Shown here: positions 47,466-53,072 of the stretch, in pieces
How the letters are laid out: the number at the start of each line of letters is the position of its first letter
How positions within the stretch are numbered: the first letter of the stretch is position 1
Assembly (NCBI GenBank): GCA_025399215.1
Contig: MU621200.1
Coordinates: forward strand, 1 to 53,072
DNA from: Globomyces pollinis-pini
Taxonomy: Eukaryota > Chytridiomycota > Chytridiomycetes > Rhizophydiales > Globomycetaceae
Direction of reading: 5' to 3'
Length of the DNA stretch: 53,072 nucleotides
Translations under genes and position numbers: made by a program
Notes under the pieces: model-generated
Seen by the model: the letters and a program-made list of their open reading frames with translations, nothing else
Told to the model about the DNA's origin: nothing
Database searches by the model: none

Positions 47466-48167
47466 ATGTCAAACGTCAATCAAAACAAAAGAAGATATGA
47501 ACTGTCTGCTGCTGAACTAGAAGGTGAAGTTGTTGCTTTCCAGAAACGAAAGTTAACAATTGTCAAAAAAGCACATGAATTGTCAGTAATGACTGGTAGT
47601 CAAGTATTCCTATTATTGGCCCATGAAGGAGACGTTGATTCTTATGTCACTTCCAAATTCCTTCCAATCATCAACCAAAAGAATTTGAACCCTTTGGTGA
47701 AAACTTGCTTTGATTCCATTGGTATCAAACCAAGTCAAATTAATCAAAATCAATCTTGGAGTGTAAACTCAAATAAACCTGCCCGACCAAGTGACCGAAT
47801 CTATTCCGCCAGAAATATCTTTCGTCCATTCAAAATCCCTAAAAATGTGACTTCACTCAGCAAGAAGGTCCGTCGAGATTCTTATGATACCCCTTCATTG
47901 ATTCACTCCCCAGTATCAAATGAAGATTCTTCTTTTGATACCCATTCCCCTAAACCATACTTTGGACAAGAAAGAAATACAAAGACTTATAGTCCTAGAA
48001 CTCCTCCTATATCCCCACGTTTAAAATCCGGCTTCTCTATCGGGTCGATTGTCAATCAGTCTAGAGAGAGAGTTCCTGATCGTCTTCGTTTCCTTTCCAA
48101 TGTGTCTCTCCAAAGAGTTTCCCGACCAATGCATAAAAGGATAAGAGTTCAAGATTTACTTAATTAA
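47466..48167 (+). CDS. divergent SRF/Mcm1-type MADS-box protein
   Basis: Single exon, 233 aa. Residues about 8-67 fit a MADS box of the SRF class: FQKRKLTIVKKAHELSVMTGSQVFLLLAHEGDVDSYVTSKFLPII parallels the KRKxGIMKKAYELSVLTGTQVLLLVASE...F.T.K..P.. core. The first 15 residues, normally the basic GRKKIxI DNA-contacting arm, read KRRYELSAAELEGE and are atypical. The remaining 150 residues are Ser/Pro/Arg-rich, with SP/TP sites such as DTPS, HSPV, SPRTPPISPR. MADS proteins dimerise and bind CArG-type sites. DNA binding here may be altered. Confidence 0.72.
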   Translation: MSNVNQNKRRYELSAAELEGEVVAFQKRKLTIVKKAHELSVMTGSQVFLLLAHEGDVDSYVTSKFLPIINQKNLNPLVKTCFDSIGIKPSQINQNQSWSVNSNKPARPSDRIYSARNIFRPFKIPKNVTSLSKKVRRDSYDTPSLIHSPVSNEDSSFDTHSPKPYFGQERNTKTYSPRTPPISPRLKSGFSIGSIVNQSRERVPDRLRFLSNVSLQRVSRPMHKRIRVQDLLN

Positions 48168-48272
48168 AAAGATCATTTTCAATAATATATATATAGTTGT
48201 CATAAATCACTAACTTTTGAAGTGCTAATTGTATTGTTGCTTAGTGTTTTACAGTTCCACCTACATAATCAC

Positions 48273-48322
48273 CTTAAGTATTTCAGCAATCTTTGGTCTT
48301 AAGTATTTCAGCAATCTTTGGT
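48273..48322. repeat. perfect 25-bp tandem duplication
   Basis: The unit CTTAAGTATTTCAGCAATCT plus TTGGT occurs at 48273-48297 and again at 48298-48322 without mismatch, between the MADS-like and eIF3e genes. Confidence 0.9.
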
Positions 48323-48523
48323 AGTAATTATCAATTCTTTGAGACTTTTTCCAGAATCTATTGGTGTCTCAAATGGTTCACCCTCTCCCAGCTTTCTCCC
48401 CCAATAAACAAATCCTATTTACCTTACTCTAATGAAGATAACTTCAACAACAAACTACGACAAGCAACTTTCTTCAGTTGTGACATTTTGATTTGATTTT
48501 TTTTTTTCAACACAACTCTCATC

Positions 48524-49979
48524 ATGACAGATTTAACAACAAAAATATCAGCATTTTTAGAACCTCAAATGCTTCTTTCGATATTAGATTTCCAAGCAAA
48601 CAATTCCGTATAGATATATATGTAAATTGACCTTCAGGATTTCCAAAAGAATGATGTATTGAAACAAAAATTGGAAGTGTTGAAAACAACTCATTTATTG
48701 GAATTGAGAAATCAAGTACATAAGCAATTAAACTCCAAAGGTGTGTCTTTATCTATTAACATGTGGTTTTCTAGATTTACCTAATCTTAAAGAATTACAA
48801 AAGGAATTATCAAGTCAAAAGAAAGATTGGGATATCAAATTCGAAAAGATTTCCAAATTCATTCAAAATCCAAATACATTACAACAGATTAAACAAAATC
48901 CAATTGCCTTCAAACAATCTATTGATGTAAACTTAAATTACTAACCATAGCCATCTATTCTCACTGATTTGTATGATTATGCGTTGTTCCAGTATAGTGT
49001 AGGAGAGTATAAAGTGACTTCAGAAGCCTTGTATCATTACAGGATTTTATCTAATGATACTAAGCAAATCTTTAGCTCATTATGGGGAAAAATTGCATCA
49101 GAGATCTTGTTAAAGAATTGGGATGTCGCATTTGAAGATTTATATATTTTAAAGGATTTACTAGACTCATCTAGTGAAGATCAAAAGGTGCTTGTGCATA
49201 ATCGTAGTTGGTTATTACATTGGAGCTTGGTTATCTTTTTCAACCACCCTAAAGGAAAAGATGCATTCTTGGATTTATGTTTGCTTCCAAACTATTTGAA
49301 TGCTATCCAAACTGTTTGTCCTTGGATCTTGAGATATGTTACTGCAGCAATGATCATGTCCTCAAAGAAATATCGATATCAATTGAAAGACTTGATTGTT
49401 ATTCTTTCTCAAGAAATTCATCAGGTGAGTTAGACCATCTTCATTTATTGAACCCATTTACATTAAATGTTTTTTCAATTTCTCTAATATTGTAGTACTG
49501 CGACCCGTTAATTAATTTGATTCAATCGTTGGCCATTAACTTTGACTTCAATGAAGCAATCAAGAACTTGAAAGATTGTGTTGAGTTTGTCAAGAAAGAT
49601 TACTATCTTGTGAAGGATAGTGAGCCTTTATTGGAATCTTGTAGAGTATACTTTTTTGGTAACCATATATATCATTAATGTTCAGAACATTATTGTCGAA
49701 TTCATCAAACCGTAACTTTGGATAATCTCGCAAAATTGCTTATATTACCATCCAAGAACATGGAAAGTTGGGTGAACAAAGCTGTTCAAGAAACTCGATT
49801 AGAAGTTCGAATTTCCAAGGTATTGTTATCCTAATTTTAATTATTAGGGATCTGTTGAACGAGTATTTACTTCTCACACTGTGTTCCGACAAATTCAAGA
49901 TAAAACTAAACCATTAAATCAAAAATCCCAACAAATCATTAATGCGATTGAGAAGAAAAGTGGAGTTGAATGTGCTTAA
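48524..49979 (+). CDS. eukaryotic translation initiation factor 3 subunit e (eIF3e/INT6), 7 exons
   Basis: Exons 48524-48607, 48638-48740, 48775-48926, 48951-49424, 49496-49658, 49686-49819 and 49848-49979 give 413 aa; introns are 30, 34, 24, 71, 27 and 28 nt. The PCI protein matches eIF3e throughout: LTTKISAFLE; DLYDYALFQYSVGEY; SLWGKIASEILLKNWDVAFEDL; LLHWSLVIFFNHPKGKD; PNYLNAIQTVCPWILRY; the PCI winged helix ICRIHQTVTLDNLAKLL-like region; and a conserved C-terminal NAIEKK. It is a subunit of the eIF3 complex that recruits mRNA and the 40S subunit. It is slightly shorter than human eIF3e (445 aa), lacking the acidic end. Confidence 0.94.
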
Positions 49980-50124
49980 TTATCAATAAAATTCTTGATA
50001 CAATTAAATCGCTAAAGAATGGTTCTTTATATAATGTATTTTATAGCGAATTATACTAGACAAATGTCAAACTGTACCAAAAGTGCAAGAAATTCGAACA
50101 ACCAAAACTGAAGCAAATAATGTT

Positions 50125-50577
50125 TTATAAATTGGAAGCTAGAATATAAAAGATTGCAAATAGAGTAAAAGAAAGTAACATCCCCAATAACCAAAAGTTC
50201 AATTCTTGACAAAACTTGCTTTTCAACCTTTCAGTCCAAGTCAATGTGACTTTATGATTCTCTTCCGATTCTACTTTTAATATAGCAATATCCTGGGGTT
50301 CTTGTACATCATCCACAGAAAAGTCCATGGAGTGATTGCTTTTATTTGGTAGTATCATTTCAACACCATTCACAAACGTTGATGTTTTTTCTAGTTTTGG
50401 ACAATCTGATGGCTGATGTTGATGTAGAGTAGCATCAGCAGGTAATGGTAAAAATTGAATTTGTGTTGGATTATATATACCATTAGGAGGGAGGTTTTTT
50501 GTTAGAGAAGTGTCAAATTCAACCTGCAAAGCATCGTTTAGTATTATCCTGTCTTTATTTCTATCACTGAGCTCCAT
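50125..50577 (-). CDS. tail-anchored membrane protein, unknown
   Basis: Single exon, 150 aa. About 125 polar residues are followed by one hydrophobic segment (LNFWLLGMLLSFTLFAIFYIL) five residues from the stop, the layout of a tail-anchored ER or mitochondrial protein. No family is recognised from the cytosolic part, which has an NDALQVEFD segment near residue 15 and an acidic VDDVQEPQD segment. The gene is convergent with eIF3e. Splicing with an upstream exon cannot be excluded. Confidence 0.5.
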   Translation of the reverse strand: MELSDRNKDRIILNDALQVEFDTSLTKNLPPNGIYNPTQIQFLPLPADATLHQHQPSDCPKLEKTSTFVNGVEMILPNKSNHSMDFSVDDVQEPQDIAILKVESEENHKVTLTWTERLKSKFCQELNFWLLGMLLSFTLFAIFYILASNL

Positions 50578-50804
50578 TGTGTTGTTACAAGGTTGACTTT
50601 GCTCTGGTTAACAAGAAGTAAGAAAGTGACTAAAAAATAAAATCCAGAAAAAAGTAAGGCGAAGTGAATGGGAAGGTACCTTGGATTCATGATTTAATAT
50701 CGTAGACAGGATACATATTGAATCTGTTGTTGGTTTTCAGATCTAGGTAACAATGACTGGATTGCTCAACACGATAGCTCAGAATCTGTCACTCTGTATA
50801 GAGA
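50578..50804. other. intergenic, no feature seen
   Basis: 5' flank of the tail-anchored protein gene; nothing further supported. Confidence 0.4.
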
Positions 50805-51064
50805 ATGAGTCATTCGTTCACTTTCTAATTTGTATGTTTAAAGCGTTGAAGAATTGAGTCATTCTGATCAAACAGATACGTTTTGTATTTCTTATGATGA
50901 TAAGAATTCTTTAAGTCATCAACACACAGCAATTACTCCTTTAGTCATTTGGCTACACATCGACCATGATTTTTATCTACCCCCCTAGCTGAGCCTTGAT
51001 GTACACTCAGAACATTCGATACGTTTCTACCACTCAGCTTATTTGGATCATGTGACGTGACTCA
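50805..51064. promoter_or_regulatory. cluster of AP-1/Gcn4-type sites
   Basis: A perfect ATGAGTCAT palindrome at 50805-50813, TGAGTCA at 50855-50861 and TGACTCA at 51058-51064, with an overlapping TGACGTGA (CRE-like) at 51053-51060. These bZIP target sequences lie 66-325 bp upstream of the small protein gene at 51130. Presence is seen; function is inferred. Confidence 0.5.
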
Positions 51065-51090
51065 TATCACATCATGATTTTGATCAACCT

Positions 51091-51098
51091 TATAAATA
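51091..51098 (+). promoter_or_regulatory. TATA box of first small paralogue
   Basis: TATAAATA, 39 bp upstream of the ATG at 51130. Confidence 0.6.
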
Positions 51099-51129
51099 CT
51101 CGCTTATTCTAAACTAATTCCTCATCAAA

Positions 51130-51324
51130 ATGGCAAAATCATTCCCTCCAAGTTACTACGCAAACTTCCAAACTAAAAATACTGTCATGATTCCTCAACG
51201 GAAATCATTGGAGTCTTTCCCTACAAATATCTCTTTGGAAACTTATCCTACCTATCAATCTACAAAGTCTACCAGCTCAATCAAGTCTGTCAAGGATAAA
51301 ATAGCGTCATTCTTCACCCGCTAA
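51130..51324 (+). CDS. small Ser/Lys-rich protein, paralogue A
   Basis: 64 aa, single exon. Its first 14 residues (MAKSFPPSYYANFQ) are nearly identical to the gene at 52342, and both share LESFPT ... STKSTSSIKS and a basic amphipathic C-terminus (VKDKIASFFTR). PPSYY includes a PPxY-type motif. No known family. TATA box and bZIP-type sites upstream suggest regulated expression. Conservation between the two copies at protein level, with diverged flanks, supports a real gene. Confidence 0.7.
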   Translation: MAKSFPPSYYANFQTKNTVMIPQRKSLESFPTNISLETYPTYQSTKSTSSIKSVKDKIASFFTR

Positions 51325-52299
51325 AAATGCACGGTTAGTGTAATTCGTTTCTGTAAATTATGTTCGACGCGAAATGCTTAACTATATTTGACTTTCCAAA
51401 TAATAAAAACGACTTAATTCGAACACGTTAATTTATTCTATTGAGTTACAATCTTGTTTTCTGTCTGCTACAGAATTTTGAATCTCTTCATCTTTACATC
51501 AATTCTAAAATCAAACACATACCTCTTCGTATCCAGAGAATAACATCGTTCAGATCTGAATAACCAAACAGTTCTTCTTGTGTTTTTAAGAGATGTTACA
51601 TTCCACCTAGTTGGAATGCAATGGCATCGCTCAAATATGAGTTATACACGTAGAGTATAGTAATTAATCTATTTTAACCGAACTATTCATCTTAAGCGTA
51701 TTAAACACAATAGTCATCACAAGAAAGCTTAAATATGAAAATCAACCAACCATGCTTGAAAAATGATAGGTAATTTAAATCCAAGCATTGGATTCATGTT
51801 TGATGAGCTCTGGGTGCATTTCTCAAACTTGCACATGTCAACTAATGCAGAAGACACTATATATTATGCATTAGACACAAAAACAAGAACACATGATCTG
51901 GTTAAACAGATAAGATCGATAAACTTACTTGGTGTATGGTATTAGGCTGGTTTTTTTCCAATCAATCAGTTAAAAAGTTACACATGCCATCGGCTATGTA
52001 AGTCTGAAACTAGTTCTAATCTGATCGAAATCGCATTTGCCTTGTATTTCACAAATCAAGTATTTTTTGTGCATCTAAAGATATCCATGCAGCTTTATCA
52101 AATCATTGTTGATTGAAATATGGTCTGCAAAATACTGATTTATGCGCTTACGTGGACTTAAAGGGAGGGGATAAGAATCACATGATCTAGCCCCCTCTTT
52201 CCTTTGGCTCAACACTTGGTGGATCAATCGCTGTGTGGACATGAAGCATAATGGTCATGTGATGGAGGCAAAAAGCATCACGTTCTAGATCTGGACAAG
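51325..52299. other. intergenic between the two small paralogues
   Basis: About 975 bp. A 60-codon ORF at 51763-51945 has no support. Just upstream of paralogue B there is a short C-rich element (TAGCCCCCTC near 52188) that has a weak counterpart (ACCCCCCTAG near 50980) upstream of paralogue A. Confidence 0.4.
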
Positions 52300-52307
52300 T
52301 ATAAAAA
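52300..52307 (+). promoter_or_regulatory. TATA box of second small paralogue
   Basis: TATAAAAA, 42 bp upstream of the ATG at 52342. Confidence 0.6.
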
Positions 52308-52341
52308 GACAGATAAACCATCATGGTTACTATCAAATCAA

Positions 52342-52530
52342 ATGGCCAAATCGTTCCCTCCAAGCTACTACGCAAACTTCATCAACAAGAACGCCAGTTT
52401 CATTCCTAAAGACAATTCTGACGTGAACATGACTTTGGAATCTTTCCCTACTGGACAATCTGCTAAATCAACAAGCTCTATGAAATCCATCAAGAAACGA
52501 TTATCCAATATATTCTCAATGAACCGTTGA
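52342..52530 (+). CDS. small Ser/Lys-rich protein, paralogue B
   Basis: 62 aa, single exon. Shares the N-terminus (MAKSFPPSYYANF), the LESFPTGQSAKSTSSMKS block and a basic amphipathic C-terminus (IKKRLSNIFSMNR) with paralogue A 1.2 kb upstream, same strand: a tandem duplication. The middle differs by indels. No recognised family; it may associate with membranes through its C-terminal helix. Confidence 0.7.
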   Translation: MAKSFPPSYYANFINKNASFIPKDNSDVNMTLESFPTGQSAKSTSSMKSIKKRLSNIFSMNR

Positions 52531-53072
52531 ACCGTTCTTACTGTCTAATAGCTCTGCAAATTTCCTACAATACATTCATACTAATAAACGTTTTAACAAT
52601 TGAACAAATTCATTTGCATATAATTCTTAATTGAGTTTTTATAAGTTTAGAAGGTTAACCTATTAGGTCTTATTAGTAGGTTTTCAAACAAGCAGTTAAT
52701 GGCAAATTTCACAATCTATATTAGTACCAGATTAACGGAAAATACTATTATTGAATAGCCAAGCACATTATACTACAAGTACAAAATAGCCTTTACCAAA
52801 AATTTGGCAAAAGAAAGAAACGCTACACTTAAGGTTTCTTTTTCTATACTTCCGTACTTATTGACGACCGTTTAGTTGAAGTGATATGTACTTGCACAAA
52901 AACGTATACCTAATAAACGAAATATGGAATTGGTGCTGCATAAATCTGAATCCCCAAAATTGCTGATACGGTTGTATACGCCATATCGCGTCCATATGTT
53001 GAAGTTACAGACCGGATAGTCATCTACGTGAGAAGCGAATAATCATAACTTCCAAACCACCCAGATAATCAG
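52531..53072. other. window end, no feature seen
   Basis: About 540 bp of AT-rich sequence after paralogue B; no ORF, repeat or RNA that I can support. Confidence 0.45.

Overview
The window looks like nuclear DNA of a fungus: AT-rich, densely packed, with spliced protein genes on both strands and no operons. Fungal affinity is suggested by a lysine-forming saccharopine dehydrogenase (LYS1), a septation-initiation-network Cdc14 protein, an Emi1/DUF3128 protein, an SRF/Mcm1-type MADS box and an alpha-arrestin. A clear CEP19 homologue (a basal-body protein) points to a lineage that has, or recently had, a cilium, such as a zoosporic or other early-diverging fungus. The species cannot be named from the sequence.

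The most striking property is the intron population. Splicing the reading frames back together by homology gives roughly 110 introns. All but about seven are only 22-37 nt long (mode about 25-31), almost all GT...AG, and most end in TAG or CAG. Very many are not multiples of three or carry stops, so unspliced reading frames break every few hundred bases.

Layout. 1-9 kb: an Rco1/PHF12-like tail cut by the window edge, a LITAF-domain protein, a 1642-aa focadhesin-like HEAT protein, and a CEP19-like protein with a long disordered tail. 9.6-14 kb: a small hypothetical, SIN Cdc14, an alpha-arrestin and a 7TM protein. 14-21 kb: an acylaminoacyl-peptidase gene with apparent frameshifts, divergent from a NEDP1/SENP8 deneddylase, then PIG-N with a scrambled partial copy of itself just beyond its 3' end. 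21-28 kb: a secreted double-psi beta-barrel (expansin-like) protein, a membrane-anchored prolidase, phosphoglucomutase and a MORN-repeat protein. 28-36 kb: the NatB subunit NAA25, a lipase-3 protein whose nucleophile is replaced by Tyr, and a 1231-aa disordered protein with seven copies of an unfamiliar motif. 36-43 kb: a UBXN7-type UBA/UAS/UBX protein, LYS1, LSm6, a DUF3128 protein, an F-box/ankyrin protein and a second 7TM protein. 43-46 kb: ribosomal protein eL6 with an intronic C/D-box snoRNA candidate, a 57-bp tandem repeat, and a relic carrying a second snoRNA copy. 47-53 kb: a divergent MADS protein, eIF3e, a tail-anchored protein and two small paralogous proteins behind TATA boxes and AP-1/Gcn4-type sites.

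The genes are mostly independent housekeeping functions: translation, mRNA decay, GPI anchoring, NatB acetylation, Nedd8 and p97/ubiquitin handling, lysine and sugar metabolism. I see no defence cluster, secondary-metabolite cluster, transposon, CRISPR array or tRNA gene. Gene models were assembled by hand from reading-frame continuity and family resemblance, so individual splice sites may be off.
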